64,000 nucleotides of DNA. Source: Serratia proteamaculans (GTDB lineage Bacteria > Pseudomonadota > Gammaproteobacteria > Enterobacterales > Enterobacteriaceae). The stretch covers positions 1,488,001 through 1,552,000 of the forward strand of contig NZ_SWDE01000001.1 in NCBI RefSeq assembly GCF_013337185.1, given 5' to 3'. The notes beneath the pieces were generated by a model, which saw only the letters and a list, made by a program, of their open reading frames with translations, made no database searches and had not been told where the DNA came from. This document shows positions 34,129-43,749 of the stretch, piece by piece; within the stretch, counting starts at the first letter, position 1, and every line of letters starts with the position of its first letter. The translations under genes were made by a program, and so were the position numbers.

Positions 34129-35367
34129 ATGGATCATTGCCATACTTCCGATCTCATTTCCCTGGAGCAGGCACTGGAGAAGATGCTCAGCCAGCTCTCC
34201 CCCCTGCAGCAGACCGAATCCATTGCCCTGACCGCCGCCGCAGGCCGCATTACCGCCGCCCCGGTCATTTCGCCGATTGACGTACCGCCGTTTGCCAATT
34301 CGGCTATGGACGGTTATGCCGTGCGCCTGGCGGATTTGCAAGCCAACGCGCCGTTGCCGGTGGCGGGCAAAGCCTTTGCCGGTGCGCCGTTTGATGGCGA
34401 CTGGCCGGCCAATACCTGCGTACGCATTATGACCGGCGCTCCTGTCCCTGTAGGCGCCGAAGCGGTGATCATGCAGGAACAGGCCGAGGTAAGTGATGCA
34501 GGCGTGCGCTTTACGGCCGAAGTACAAGCCGGGCAAAATATTCGTCTGGCAGGGGAAGATATTCGCCAGGGCGCAGGCGTGTTGCCCGCAGGCGTCAGGC
34601 TGGGTGCCGCGCAATTGCCGCTGCTGGCCTCGCTCGGCGTGGCCGAAGTCCAGGTGATGCGCAAACTGAAAGTCGCGGTGTTCTCTACCGGCGACGAGTT
34701 ACAACCGGTCGGCCAGCCGTTACAGGCAGGGCAAATCTACGATACCAATCGCTTTGCGGTGCGCCTGATGCTGGAACAGTTGGGCTGCGAGGTGATAGAC
34801 CTGGGCATTATCCGCGACAATCAAGAAGCGCTGCGCGCCGCTTTCGAGCAGGCGGACAGTCAGGCCGACGTGGTGATCAGCAGCGGTGGCGTTTCGGTCG
34901 GTGAAGCCGACTACACCAAGCAGATGCTCGATGAACTGGGTGAAGTCAGCTTCTGGAAGCTGGCAATCAAACCGGGTAAGCCCTTTGCCTTCGGCAAACT
35001 GAAACACGCCTGGTTCTGCGGTCTGCCGGGCAACCCGGTTTCTGCCGCCCTGACCTTCTACCAGTTGGTGCAGCCGTTACTGGCAAAACTGGCCGGTCAC
35101 AGCGACTGGCAGTTGCCACCGCGTCTGCAAGCACGCGCCTTGACGCCGTTGAAGAAAGCGCCGGGCCGTCTCGACTTCCAGCGCGGGGTATTTAGCAGTA
35201 ATGCCCAGGGCGAGTTGGAAGTCAGCAGCACCGGTCATCAGGGCTCGCACGTGTTCAGTTCATTCAGCCAGGGTAACTGTTTTATCGTACTGGAGCGCGA
35301 TCGCGGCTCGGTGGCGGTGGGTGAAAAAGTGGAAATTGAACCCTTTAACGCCCTGCTGAGGAGCTAA
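34129..35367 (+). CDS. moeA: Molybdopterin molybdenumtransferase MoeA
   Basis: Inserts molybdenum into adenylylated molybdopterin in Moco synthesis. The start at 34129 ([16 protein letters not shown]) gives 412 residues, the usual length, with GGAG 8 bases ahead; a frame reaching back to 33733 overlaps the divergent DUF924 gene and is not used. Signatures: [27 protein letters not shown], the MPT-binding [12 protein letters not shown] and GLPGNPVSA. It overlaps nothing and is 2 bases from moeB, indicating an operon. Confidence 0.97.
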   Translation: MDHCHTSDLISLEQALEKMLSQLSPLQQTESIALTAAAGRITAAPVISPIDVPPFANSAMDGYAVRLADLQANAPLPVAGKAFAGAPFDGDWPANTCVRIMTGAPVPVGAEAVIMQEQAEVSDAGVRFTAEVQAGQNIRLAGEDIRQGAGVLPAGVRLGAAQLPLLASLGVAEVQVMRKLKVAVFSTGDELQPVGQPLQAGQIYDTNRFAVRLMLEQLGCEVIDLGIIRDNQEALRAAFEQADSQADVVISSGGVSVGEADYTKQMLDELGEVSFWKLAIKPGKPFAFGKLKHAWFCGLPGNPVSAALTFYQLVQPLLAKLAGHSDWQLPPRLQARALTPLKKAPGRLDFQRGVFSSNAQGELEVSSTGHQGSHVFSSFSQGNCFIVLERDRGSVAVGEKVEIEPFNALLRS

Positions 35368-35369
35368 GC

Positions 35370-36125
35370 ATGCTGCCGGAATTAACCGATGCCGAAGCAT
35401 TGCGCTATAACCGCCAGATTATCCTGCGCGGTTTCGACTTCGACGGTCAGGAAAAGCTGAAAGCCGCACGGGTGCTGATTGTCGGCCTGGGCGGTTTGGG
35501 TTGCGCCGCCGCGCCCTATTTGGCTGCGGCAGGGGTGGGTCATCTGACGCTGGTTGATTTCGACACCGTTTCGCTCTCCAACCTGCAACGCCAGATCCTG
35601 CACCGCGACGCACGCATTGGCATGGCGAAGGTTGATTCGGCGCGTACCGAGCTGAGCGCCATCAATCCGCATATCCATATTGATGCCGTTGACGGACAAC
35701 TGGACGATGAACAGATGGCGGCACAGATTGCCGCCAACGATCTGGTGCTGGACTGTACCGACAACGTGGCCACACGCGATCGGCTCAATCGCCTGTGCCA
35801 TGCGCAGCGCAAACCACTGGTGTCCGGCGCGGCGATCCGTATGGAAGGGCAACTGAGCGTCTTCACCTACCAGGCCGACGAACCTTGCTACCGCTGCCTG
35901 AGCCGGTTATTCGGCGACAACGCCCTGACCTGCGTCGAGGCCGGTGTGATGGCACCGCTGGTGGGCACCATCGGCACTCTGCAGGCTATCGAGGCCATCA
36001 AACTGTTGACGCAATACGGCCAGCCGCTCACCGGCAAACTGCTGATGTTTGATGCGATGACCATGCAGTTCCGTGAGATGAAACTGCCGAAGGATCCGCT
36101 GTGCGAGGTATGTGGCGGGGAATAG
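35370..36125 (+). CDS. moeB: Molybdopterin-synthase adenylyltransferase MoeB
   Basis: Adenylates the C-terminus of MoaD during molybdopterin synthesis. The 251-residue E1-like enzyme has the nucleotide loop GLGGLGCAAAPYLAAAGVG, the DFDTVSLSNLQRQ segment with the active-site Arg, and two CxxC zinc pairs (CYRC, CEVC). It starts 2 bases after the moeA stop. Confidence 0.97.
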   Translation: MLPELTDAEALRYNRQIILRGFDFDGQEKLKAARVLIVGLGGLGCAAAPYLAAAGVGHLTLVDFDTVSLSNLQRQILHRDARIGMAKVDSARTELSAINPHIHIDAVDGQLDDEQMAAQIAANDLVLDCTDNVATRDRLNRLCHAQRKPLVSGAAIRMEGQLSVFTYQADEPCYRCLSRLFGDNALTCVEAGVMAPLVGTIGTLQAIEAIKLLTQYGQPLTGKLLMFDAMTMQFREMKLPKDPLCEVCGGE

Positions 36126-36131
36126 CAGACA

Positions 36132-36161
36132 CAAAAAAGGCGGGAATATTCGCTCCCGCCC
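36132..36161 (-). terminator. ybiT terminator (shared with moeB)
   Basis: GGCGGGA-ATATTCGC-TCCCGCC stem. On the minus strand it is followed by TTTTTT, so it ends ybiT transcripts; on the plus strand the tail CTCTATAT is weaker but could end moeAB. Confidence 0.75.
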
Positions 36162-36180
36162 TCTATATCACTGGCTATCT

Positions 36181-36210
36181 TGCAGGCGCCGCATGCAGCG
36201 CCCCTACCGG
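36181..36210 (-). repeat. REP-like palindromic unit (half element)
   Basis: Reads on the minus strand as CCGGTAGGGGCGCTGCATGC followed by GGCGCCTGCA. Eighteen bases (GGTAGGGGCGCTGCATGC) are identical to 49893-49910. The unit makes a small hairpin between the ybiT stop and its terminator. Confidence 0.6.
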
Positions 36211-36214
36211 ATAG

Positions 36215-37807
36215 TTAGACGATGCCCTGGCTACGCAGATAGTCTTCGTAGTTGCCGGTAAAGTCGATCACCTTGGTCGGTGTCATTTCCAGTACGCGGG
36301 TCGCCAACGAGCTGACGAACTCACGGTCGTGGGAAACGAAGATCAGGGTGCCTTCGTACATTTCCAACGCCATGTTCAGCGACTCGATGGATTCCATATC
36401 CAGGTGGTTGGTCGGTTCATCCATAATCAGGATGTTAGGACGCTGCATCATCAGCTTGCCGAACAACATGCGGCCCTTCTCCCCCCCCGACAACACCTTC
36501 ACTTTCTTCTTGATGTCGTCCTGGCTGAACAGTAAACGGCCCAGCACGCTGCGAACTGCCTGCTCGTCGTCTTTTTCCTGCTTCCACTGGCTCATCCAGT
36601 CGAATACCGTCAGGGTGTCATCGAACTCGTATTCGTGATCCTGCGCGTAGTAACCGATCTTCGCGTTTTCAGACCATTTCACGCTGCCGCTGTCCGGTTG
36701 TGCATCGCCAACCAGGGTTTTCAGCAGGGTAGACTTACCAACACCGTTCGGGCCCAGCACCGCCACTTTCTCGCCCACTTCAACCATCAGGTTGAGCTTG
36801 CTGAACAGGGGACCGTTGTCGAAGCCTTTGGTCAGTGCTTCCACTTCCAGTGCGTTACGGAACAGTTTTTTGTCCTGATCGAAACGGATGAACGGGTTCT
36901 GACGGCTTGAAGCCTTCACTTCTTCCAGCTGGATTTTGTCGATCTGGCGGGCACGTGAAGTCGCCTGTTTGGATTTGGAGGCGTTGGCGCTGAAGCGGCT
37001 GACGAACGACTGCAGTTCGTTAATTTGTGCCTTCTTCTTGGCGTTATCCGCCATCAGACGTTCACGCGATTGCGTAGCCGCCGTCATGTATTCATCGTAG
37101 TTACCCGGATACACGCGCAGTTCGCCGTAGTCCAGATCCGCCATGTGAGTACACACCATGTTCAGGAAGTGACGGTCGTGCGAAATGATAACCATAGTGC
37201 TGTTACGCTCGTTCAGCACCTGCTCCAGCCAGCGAATGGTATCGATGTCCAGGTTGTTGGTGGGTTCGTCGAGCAGCAGGATTTCCGGATCGGAGAACAG
37301 TGCCTGCGCCAGCAACACGCGCAGTTTGAAGCCCGGCGCGATTTCGCTCATCGGGCCATAGTGCTGTTCAACCGGGATGCCAACACCGAGCAGCAGCTCG
37401 CCGGCACGCGCTTCGGCGGTGTAACCGTCCATTTCGCCGTAAGCCACTTCCAGATCGGCCACTTTATAGCCGTCTTCTTCGCTCATTTCGGCCATAGCGT
37501 AAATACGGTCACGCTCTTCTTTCACTGCCCACAGTTCATGGTGGCCCATGATAACGGTGTCCAGCACGCTGTATTGCTCAAAAGCAAACTGATCCTGACG
37601 CAGTTTACCCAGACGCTCGTTCGGATCGAGGAACACGTTGCCGCCGCTCGGGACCAGATCGCCGCCCAGGATTTTCATAAAGGTGGATTTGCCGCAGCCG
37701 TTGGCTCCGATCAAACCATAGCGGTTACCGCCACCAAATTTTACAGAGATGTTTTCAAACAGCGGCTTACTGCCAAACTGCATAGTAATGTTGTTAGTGC
37801 TTAACAC
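36215..37807 (-). CDS. ybiT: ABC-F ATPase YbiT
   Basis: A 530-residue soluble ABC-F protein with no membrane part, acting on the ribosome. Cassette 1: Walker [13 protein letters not shown], signature [10 protein letters not shown] region ([13 protein letters not shown]), [14 protein letters not shown]. Cassette 2: [12 protein letters not shown], signature [29 protein letters not shown]. Between them lies the charged P-site tRNA-interaction linker (about 240-310, [20 protein letters not shown] in part). YbiT-type proteins tune translation on specific stalling sequences in E. coli. It is the E. coli length. Confidence 0.95.
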   Translation of the reverse strand: MLSTNNITMQFGSKPLFENISVKFGGGNRYGLIGANGCGKSTFMKILGGDLVPSGGNVFLDPNERLGKLRQDQFAFEQYSVLDTVIMGHHELWAVKEERDRIYAMAEMSEEDGYKVADLEVAYGEMDGYTAEARAGELLLGVGIPVEQHYGPMSEIAPGFKLRVLLAQALFSDPEILLLDEPTNNLDIDTIRWLEQVLNERNSTMVIISHDRHFLNMVCTHMADLDYGELRVYPGNYDEYMTAATQSRERLMADNAKKKAQINELQSFVSRFSANASKSKQATSRARQIDKIQLEEVKASSRQNPFIRFDQDKKLFRNALEVEALTKGFDNGPLFSKLNLMVEVGEKVAVLGPNGVGKSTLLKTLVGDAQPDSGSVKWSENAKIGYYAQDHEYEFDDTLTVFDWMSQWKQEKDDEQAVRSVLGRLLFSQDDIKKKVKVLSGGEKGRMLFGKLMMQRPNILIMDEPTNHLDMESIESLNMALEMYEGTLIFVSHDREFVSSLATRVLEMTPTKVIDFTGNYEDYLRSQGIV

Positions 37808-37998
37808 AGCGCTCGCTCTTCATATCATTAGGAATGTGATTTGGCGCGCATTATGCCATAACGGGGATAAGAGATCGCGGGAAGTTTTGGTGACAATTTG
37901 AGCAATGGTGCGGTGGCAGAAAAAGCCAGACAGTGCGCGGTGTCTTGAGGCCGGAGGCAGTAAATCCCCTCCGGCGGATTGAGGGGGAATGAATACGC

Positions 37999-38415
37999 TC
38001 ACCAGCAGCCATGTTTTAAGATATTGAAATAAACCTCTTTAAACTTTTCTGACCTTAAAACATCCCCTTTCAATACCGAAACCTGTTTATCCCACTCTTG
38101 GGTAAAATCGGCTTCGCCGTCGTTGTTATTCAGCTTTTTTAAGCCACAGGCGGCATAAAGTTTCGCTTCTGGCGTGGCCTGCGGATTTTTGGCAATACGC
38201 AAGAAAATGGCTCCCGCATCCTGATAGGTTAGGATTTTTATTAACTCGGTTTCGCCTACGCTGCCGATACCAACAAACCCATTCATTCCCAAAGAGAAAT
38301 TGTTAACCCTGGATAAAACATTTTCTGTCTCTTCACTGCTTTGTTCAGCGGTGTAAGCGTTGAGGGAACAGAAAGAAACAACAAGCAAAGTCACAACGCG
38401 AAAAATCATTTTCAT
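37999..38415 (-). CDS. Exported protein of unknown function
   Basis: A 138-residue protein with a signal peptide (MKMIFRVVTLLVVSFCSLNA, cut likely after YTA). The start at 38415 has GGGAGA 6 bases ahead and is preferred over an upstream in-frame start at 38433. The mature part is mixed alpha/beta, with a central LYAACGLKKLNN that resembles a short helical repeat around a Cys, and a second Cys near the C-terminus (HGCW) that could pair with it. No family is recognised. It lies 24 bases after cynR on the same strand but looks unrelated. Confidence 0.65.
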   Translation of the reverse strand: MKMIFRVVTLLVVSFCSLNAYTAEQSSEETENVLSRVNNFSLGMNGFVGIGSVGETELIKILTYQDAGAIFLRIAKNPQATPEAKLYAACGLKKLNNNDGEADFTQEWDKQVSVLKGDVLRSEKFKEVYFNILKHGCW

Positions 38416-38439
38416 CAAAGTCTCCCTATTCAACCGGTT

Positions 38440-39342
38440 TTATACCGGGTTGGAATGTGCCGACATCAAATCCTGCTGATGTAAAACCGCTACAAACGCC
38501 TGCGATGCCGCGCTGCGGTAAGCGCTTTTACGTTGCAGTAATACCGCCCGACGCGCCGGCAGAGCGGCGACAAGTGGTACCGATCGCAACTGCGGATCCG
38601 CCTGGGCAATCGCCGCCGGTAGAATGGTGGCAAGCTGACCACGGCGCACAATCTCGAGGATAGCACCAATCGCATTAGCCTCTACCGCCACCAGTGGGCA
38701 GATGCTCTGCTGGCGACAATAACCGTCGATGAACTGACGGGTAGCAAAATCTTCGCTCAGCAAAGCCAGGGGTTGCCGCTCAAGCTCCGCCGCCGTCAAA
38801 GGGTGTTGCCGTTGGGCCAAAAGATGGTCGGCGCCAACCACCATATTCAACGATTCACTAAACAGGTCTGTGGCCTCAATGTCTACCGACTGCGCCTGGC
38901 CGAAAGCAATGCCCAAATCCAACCGGTCCTCTGCCAGCAACGCCTCTATTCTGTCCTGCGTCATTTCTTGAATACTCAGCGATATGCCCGGATAACGCCG
39001 ATAAAAGGCATCGATAACCGGGCCAACCAGATAGGCGCTAAAGGTCGGCGTCATTGCCAACCTCAGATTGCCACGCTCCAGCGTCGCCACGTCATGGATC
39101 GCCCGCGCTCCTTCATCCAGATCCTGCAACGCCAGGCGGGCATAGCGCATCCAGGCCGCACCGGCATCGGTCAGACGCACGGTACGGCCACTGCGATCCA
39201 ACAACGGCGTACCCAGCGTTTCCTCCAGCTGTTTGATTTGCTGTGACAGCGTGGGCTGCGAGACGTGCAGCACTTCGGCAGCGCGGGTGAAATTGCCCTG
39301 CTCGGCAACGGCCAGAAAATAACGAATATGTCGCAACAGCAT
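38440..39342 (-). CDS. cynR: LysR-family regulator of the cyn operon
   Basis: A 300-residue LTTR starting MLLRHIRYFLAVAEQGNFTR with a classical HTH (AAEVLHVSQPTLSQQIKQLE). Sequence and position, divergent from cynTS with 114 bases between starts, support CynR, the cyanate-responsive activator. The start at 39342 is preferred over the upstream 39378 because CynR proteins begin with this helix. The operator should lie in 39343-39456. Confidence 0.9.
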   Translation of the reverse strand: MLLRHIRYFLAVAEQGNFTRAAEVLHVSQPTLSQQIKQLEETLGTPLLDRSGRTVRLTDAGAAWMRYARLALQDLDEGARAIHDVATLERGNLRLAMTPTFSAYLVGPVIDAFYRRYPGISLSIQEMTQDRIEALLAEDRLDLGIAFGQAQSVDIEATDLFSESLNMVVGADHLLAQRQHPLTAAELERQPLALLSEDFATRQFIDGYCRQQSICPLVAVEANAIGAILEIVRRGQLATILPAAIAQADPQLRSVPLVAALPARRAVLLQRKSAYRSAASQAFVAVLHQQDLMSAHSNPV

Positions 39343-39456
39343 AGTGCCCCTACTATTAGTAATTCCTATGGTAATCATTATAAATGGGTCTTAGACCCTA
39401 TAGCCAGAGCGGCGCAAGATACTTCCATCGCTTAACAGCACCCAGATGGAGACAGT

Positions 39457-40110
39457 ATGAAAGAGGTTATTGAAGGTTTCTTGAAGTTCCAGCGCGAGGC
39501 GTTTGTCGAACGCACGGCACTGTTCCAGCGGCTGGCGACCCAGCAGAGCCCGCGCACCCTGTTTATCTCCTGTTCCGACAGCCGCCTGGTGCCGGAACTG
39601 ATTACCCAGCGCGAACCGGGCGACCTGTTCGTGATCCGTAATGCCGGCAATATCGTGCCTTCGTTCGGCCCGGAACCCGGTGGGGTCTCCGCCTCGGTGG
39701 AATATGCCGTCGCCGCGCTCGGGGTGGAAGATATCGTGATCTGCGGGCATTCCGACTGTGGCGCAATGACCGCCATCGCCACCTGCCAGTGTCTGGAACA
39801 TATGCCGACCGTGGCTAACTGGCTGCGTTATGCCGACTCCGCCAAGGCAGTCAATCAGGCTTATCAGCATGCCTCCGAAAACGAGAAAGTCAGTTCGATG
39901 GTGCGTGAGAACGTCATCGCCCAGTTGAACAATATCAAAACCCACCCGTCGGTGGCTTTGGCGCTTGAACAAGGGCGGTTGAAGCTGCACGGTTGGGTAT
40001 ATGACATCGCCAGCGGCGGCATTGAAGCGCTGGATGGCGAAACCCGCCGTTTTATTCCGCTGGCCACGAATCCTGAAGTCACGGCAACTCCTGCCGTAGC
40101 ACGCTTTTAA
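39457..40110 (+). CDS. cynT: Beta-class carbonic anhydrase CynT
   Basis: Rehydrates CO2 released by cyanase to bicarbonate, the co-substrate of cyanate breakdown. The 217-residue enzyme has the zinc ligands Cys39 (FISCSDSRL), His98 and Cys101 ([10 protein letters not shown]). GGAG lies upstream of the ATG. It is 21 bases ahead of cynS and divergent from cynR. Confidence 0.96.
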   Translation: MKEVIEGFLKFQREAFVERTALFQRLATQQSPRTLFISCSDSRLVPELITQREPGDLFVIRNAGNIVPSFGPEPGGVSASVEYAVAALGVEDIVICGHSDCGAMTAIATCQCLEHMPTVANWLRYADSAKAVNQAYQHASENEKVSSMVRENVIAQLNNIKTHPSVALALEQGRLKLHGWVYDIASGGIEALDGETRRFIPLATNPEVTATPAVARF

Positions 40111-40131
40111 TTTCATTATTAAGGAAACAAT

Positions 40132-40602
40132 ATGACTCAGTCACTGCACTACTCATCCCCGCGCGAAACCCTGACCGACACCATTATGATGGCCAAGATC
40201 CGCAAAAACCTGACCTTCGAAGCGATTAACCAGGGCACCGGCCTGAGCCTGGCGTTCGTCACCGCCGCCCTGCTGGGCCAGCATCCGCTGCCGGAACAGG
40301 CCGCCCGCGTGGTAGCTGAGAAGTTGGATCTGGATGAAGACGCCATTCGCCTGCTGCAAACCATTCCGCTGCGCGGCAGCATCCCCGGCGGCGTACCGAC
40401 CGACCCGACCATTTATCGCTTCTACGAAATGGTACAGATCTACGGCTCCACGCTGAAAGCCCTGGTGCATGAGCAGTTTGGCGACGGCATTATCAGCGCG
40501 ATTAACTTCAAACTGGATATCAAAAAAGTGCCGGATCCAGACGGTGGCGAGCGCGCGGTCATCACCCTCGACGGTAAATATCTGCCGACCAAGCCTTTCT
40601 AG
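40132..40602 (+). CDS. cynS: Cyanate hydratase (cyanase)
   Basis: Breaks down cyanate with bicarbonate to ammonia and CO2. The 156-residue decameric enzyme keeps the catalytic triad Arg96, Glu99 and Ser122 at the E. coli numbering (RFYEM and IISAINFK). AAGGAA precedes the ATG. The transport partner cynX is not next to it; the following gene is on the opposite strand. Confidence 0.97.
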   Translation: MTQSLHYSSPRETLTDTIMMAKIRKNLTFEAINQGTGLSLAFVTAALLGQHPLPEQAARVVAEKLDLDEDAIRLLQTIPLRGSIPGGVPTDPTIYRFYEMVQIYGSTLKALVHEQFGDGIISAINFKLDIKKVPDPDGGERAVITLDGKYLPTKPF

Positions 40603-40658
40603 TCTCCCCGCAGTTTGAGCCTCAGTACCAAGCTCTGATAGCCCGTGTAAAAGCGGGC

Positions 40659-41006
40659 TTAACCCGCGTGATAGCCGCGGCTGTCCTGCGGCACCTGCTC
40701 CCGCTGATCCAGCCCATAGTCGCGCACCACCTCCGCCACCCGCAGGCGGTACTGCGCCAACACGCCATGGCGGCCACGCTTCTGGGCGGCGCGGTGCTGC
40801 TCGATATTGCGCCACTGCTGTACTGCCGCTTCATCACGCCAAAAAGACAGTGACAGCAGCCGCTGCGGATCGGCCAGGCTTTGGAAGCGTTCAATCGAAA
40901 TAAACCCGTCAATCTCTGCCAACAGGGGTTTCAATTCGGCCGCCAACTCAAGATAGGTTTCGCGCTGGCCGTCGGCGGCCTGCAATTCAAAAATTACCGC
41001 AATCAT
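40659..41006 (-). CDS. ABM-domain (antibiotic biosynthesis monooxygenase) protein
   Basis: A 115-residue dimeric alpha-beta barrel protein. The core MIAVIFELQAADGQRETYLE, then FISIERFQSLADPQRLLSLS and FWRDEAAVQQWR, is the ABM/quinol monooxygenase signature. Some members oxidise phenolic or quinone substrates without cofactors, others act in haem handling. Its ATG overlaps the P450 stop (ATGA) and AGGAG lies 7 bases ahead, so it is translationally coupled to the P450 and likely acts on the same or a linked substrate. Confidence 0.85.
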   Translation of the reverse strand: MIAVIFELQAADGQRETYLELAAELKPLLAEIDGFISIERFQSLADPQRLLSLSFWRDEAAVQQWRNIEQHRAAQKRGRHGVLAQYRLRVAEVVRDYGLDQREQVPQDSRGYHAG

Positions 41007-42070
41007 AGTGAGCTCCTGTCAGAGATAAATTCGGGCACCCGTGCATTTTGCGAAACCCGCCAACGGGCGTTGTGCAGCAGTTGCAGATCAATACCCAATG
41101 CCGATAAATGCTGAATGCCGCACCGCGCAATAATTCTCGCCCAATCCGCCCCCGGGCAGCGATGTACACCCTCACCAAAAGCAAAACTTTCGGCCCCCGT
41201 ACACAACAACACCAAAACGCTCTGCCCAGCCAATATCGGGTATCCCGCCACCTGCGTATCTCGTAGCGCAAAACGGCGGGTATTCTGAATCGAGGGCGTC
41301 TCAGACAAGACTTTATCAATCAGTTGCGGCGCATTTCCCGCATGGTTGCGCATCAGCAGCAAAGCCTGGCCGATTAAGCCGGCAGTGCCCTCACACGCCT
41401 GAAACATCAAGCCAATGGCATTGGCCATTGCTACCTGACGATCAAGACCTTGCATCGCGCATAAATGCTGCAAACTCAGCCATAACGGGCCACTACAACC
41501 CTCAATACGTGCCGTTAAACGCCCCACGGCCAGGATCCCTTTTTCCACCTGCTGCTCACTACCACCTGGCGCAATGCAACGGGAAAAATCCAGAATATCA
41601 TCGATTAATTCTGACCACTCATCCGCAGGAACACCCAGCAGTGAAGCGATAACGCACACCGGCAGAGCATAGTTAAAACGGGTGATCTGATTTGCGTCAG
41701 GCGGTACCAAAGGCATCAATTCTTGCGCTACAGTCAATGCGGTGTTCTCGATCCGCGCCGCATCAAAAGCAGCTAACGTCTGCAGGACAGCCGCTTTGAG
41801 TTTGAGATGTTGTTCACCATCCTGCATACGTACCAGAGCACCGAAAATAGGCTGTGCAGGCGTATTCAACAACGCAGCAGGAATAGGTTCATGTGCTGGG
41901 CGCACCTCAAAATCGCTACTGTGCAAAATCTCACGGACTGCCGCCGGGGAGGCCGCGACCCAACTCTGCAAACTCGGCTGAAATGCCATCGGCATCATCT
42001 GCATATAGTCAGCGAGTGGATCTTCAGAAGTAACGGCAGCAAGAGCACGGGAATAGGGACAAACCGTCAT
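41003..42070 (-). CDS. Compact, atypical cytochrome P450
   Basis: A 355-residue soluble P450-like protein. The haem-thiolate loop FAFGEGVHRCPG is clear with Cys305 as ligand, and the I-helix has ACEGTAG with Thr229. Between them, however, only 76 residues separate Thr229 and Cys305, against 105 in P450cam (Thr252-Cys357). The K-helix ExxR motif is not recognisable (VLSETPSIQNTRRFA), and the NRDP/meander region is missing: VLVLLCTGAES runs straight into FAFGEG. GGAGA lies 6 bases before the ATG. It is coupled to the ABM gene and divergent from an ArsR-like regulator. Substrate unknown; haem binding and activity are uncertain. Confidence 0.8.
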   Translation of the reverse strand: MTVCPYSRALAAVTSEDPLADYMQMMPMAFQPSLQSWVAASPAAVREILHSSDFEVRPAHEPIPAALLNTPAQPIFGALVRMQDGEQHLKLKAAVLQTLAAFDAARIENTALTVAQELMPLVPPDANQITRFNYALPVCVIASLLGVPADEWSELIDDILDFSRCIAPGGSEQQVEKGILAVGRLTARIEGCSGPLWLSLQHLCAMQGLDRQVAMANAIGLMFQACEGTAGLIGQALLLMRNHAGNAPQLIDKVLSETPSIQNTRRFALRDTQVAGYPILAGQSVLVLLCTGAESFAFGEGVHRCPGADWARIIARCGIQHLSALGIDLQLLHNARWRVSQNARVPEFISDRSSL

Positions 42071-42128
42071 GATGTTCTCCGTTGAACTGGACCAGTGTGA
42101 AAATCCATCCTAACGCTGGCCCTGCAGT

Positions 42129-42154
42129 CATACTTCGTCTAATCTCGAAGTATG
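42129..42154. promoter_or_regulatory. Palindromic operator over the ArsR-like start codon
   Basis: CATACTTCG and CGAAGTATG form a perfect inverted repeat with an 8-base spacer. The right arm ends in the ATG of the ArsR-like gene at 42152-42154, and the site lies 59 bases upstream of the divergent P450 start. It is a strong candidate for self-binding by the regulator, blocking both its own translation start region and the P450 promoter. Confidence 0.7.
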
Positions 42155-42835
42155 GATAACATCGATATTGAAGATCTCCTTACCGCGCTGACCGCCGCCA
42201 TTGCCGACCGTACGCGGGCACGCATGCTGTGCCTGCTGATGGATGGCCGCGCCTATACCGCCACCGAATTGAGCGCGGCGGTGGACGTCGCCGCCTCGAC
42301 CGCCAGCGGGCATCTGGCGCGCCTGCAAGAACAGCGGTTGATCGTCTGCGTCAAACAAGGGCGCTATCGCTATTTCCGCCTGACCGGCCCGGCGGTGGCT
42401 ACCGCGCTGGAAACGCTGATGGCGCTGGCCGGTGTCGAAACGCCGGTGGTGAAAAGCACTACTCCGACTTCCCTGCAATTCGCCCGCACCTGTTACGACC
42501 ATATGGCCGGAGAAATCGCGGTAAAACTGCATGACCGCCTGCACCAGCTTGCCTGGCTGGAAGGCGAAGAAGACTACCTGTTGACTCAAGCGGGCCACAC
42601 CGCGTTAACCCGGTTAGGCATCGACTGCTCTGCGGCACGTTCACGGCGGCGTTTCGCCTGCGGCTGTCTGGACTGGAGCGAACGCAAGGCCCACCTTGGC
42701 GGCGCACTGGGTGCGGCTGTGCTCAATACTTTTATCGATCGCGGTTGGCTCAGGCGCCAGCTTGAAAGCCGTGAGCTACAACTCACCGCCGCCGGTAAAA
42801 AAGCGCTGACAGCACATTTTGGTCTCACGCTTTAA
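42152..42835 (+). CDS. ArsR-like winged-helix regulator
   Basis: A 227-residue protein with an N-terminal winged HTH (TRARMLCLLMDGRAYTATEL, then ASTASGHLARLQEQRLI) and a wing CVKQGRYRYFRL. A longer C-terminal domain with CGCLDW and WLRRQL segments follows, more than in simple ArsR sensors. It is divergent from the P450-ABM pair, with 81 bases between starts that contain a 26-base palindrome. The signal it senses is unknown. The two cysteines in CGC could be a sensing site; this is inference. Confidence 0.82.
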   Translation: MDNIDIEDLLTALTAAIADRTRARMLCLLMDGRAYTATELSAAVDVAASTASGHLARLQEQRLIVCVKQGRYRYFRLTGPAVATALETLMALAGVETPVVKSTTPTSLQFARTCYDHMAGEIAVKLHDRLHQLAWLEGEEDYLLTQAGHTALTRLGIDCSAARSRRRFACGCLDWSERKAHLGGALGAAVLNTFIDRGWLRRQLESRELQLTAAGKKALTAHFGLTL

Positions 42836-42898
42836 CCCTGCGCCGCGTTAGCTTTGCTGCAATACTCAATAGGCAAACCGTCAACCCGAGGACTCGTC

Positions 42899-43606
42899 AT
42901 GCTCGACCAAACCCAATTCCCGATCGTCAAACGCTGGCCCGCGCAGCACCCGGAAAGACTGCAACTTTACTCATTGCCTACGCCCAACGGGGTCAAGGTC
43001 TCCATCATGCTGGAAGAAATCGGTCTGGCTTATGAGCCGCACCTGATCGATATCGGCAACAACGAAACCTGGACGCCCGAGTTTCTGTCGCTAAACCCAA
43101 ACGGCAAGATCCCCTCGATCATCGATCCTAACGGCCCGGATGGTAAGCCGCTGGCGCTGTTTGAATCCGGCGCTATCCTGCTGTACCTGGCGGAAAAAAG
43201 CGGCAAGTTCCTGCCGCAGGATCCCGCTCTGCGCTACGAAACCATCCAGTGGGTGTTTTTCCAGATGGCGGCGGTAGGCCCGATGTTCGGTCAGCTCGGC
43301 TTCTTCCATAAATTCGCCGGTCGCGAATATGAGGATAAACGCCCGCTGGAACGCTATAAAAATGAATCCAAGCGCCTGCTCGGCGTGCTGGAAACCCGGC
43401 TTGAAGGCCGTGACTGGATCATGGGCCAGGATTACAGCATCGCCGACATTTCATTGCTGGGCTGGGTCCGTAACCTGATTGGCTTTTACGAAGCCCGTGA
43501 GTTGGTCGAGTTCGATAGCTTCCCGCTGGTAGGACAATGGCTGGAGCGCGGTCTGGCCCGTCCGGCAGTACAACGCGGCCTGAATATTCCCGCCCGCAGC
43601 GAATAA
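42899..43606 (+). CDS. Glutathione S-transferase, YfcG/YghU type
   Basis: A 235-residue GST. The start at 42899 (MLDQTQFPIVKRW) has GAGG 8 bases ahead. The thioredoxin-like domain contains LPTPNGVKVSIMLEE and NPNGKIPSIIDP, and the glutathione-binding LFESGAILLYLAEK with Glu-Ser. The helical domain begins near residue 110. YfcG/YghU members act as disulfide-bond reductases with glutathione and use Asn/Thr, not Tyr/Ser, near the N-terminus; the TPNG motif fits. It follows the ArsR-like gene by 63 bases. Confidence 0.88.
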   Translation: MLDQTQFPIVKRWPAQHPERLQLYSLPTPNGVKVSIMLEEIGLAYEPHLIDIGNNETWTPEFLSLNPNGKIPSIIDPNGPDGKPLALFESGAILLYLAEKSGKFLPQDPALRYETIQWVFFQMAAVGPMFGQLGFFHKFAGREYEDKRPLERYKNESKRLLGVLETRLEGRDWIMGQDYSIADISLLGWVRNLIGFYEARELVEFDSFPLVGQWLERGLARPAVQRGLNIPARSE

Positions 43607-43617
43607 TGGATCGCCTG

Positions 43618-43645
43618 GGATAGCCACTCGGCTATCCTTTTTCTT
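43618..43645 (+). terminator. Terminator after the GST gene
   Basis: GGATAGCC-ACTC-GGCTATCC followed by TTTTTCTTT, 11 bases after the GST stop. Confidence 0.85.
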
Positions 43646-43656
43646 TCCCCCATTTA

Positions 43657-43675
43657 CCGTCATAAAACTGTCATA
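43657..43675 (+). promoter_or_regulatory. Pho box upstream of phoA
   Basis: CCGTCATAAAACTGTCATA matches the PhoB-binding Pho box (two CTGTCATA-like repeats in tandem) at all but one position. It lies 75 bases before the phoA start. phoA is therefore expected to be induced by phosphate starvation through PhoBR. Confidence 0.85.
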
Positions 43676-43749
43676 CCTCTGCACTACCCTCCTTCGTAAC
43701 AAATTGATGCCAATTATAATTTTGTATTTCGACAAGGAGCTTTCCCCCT

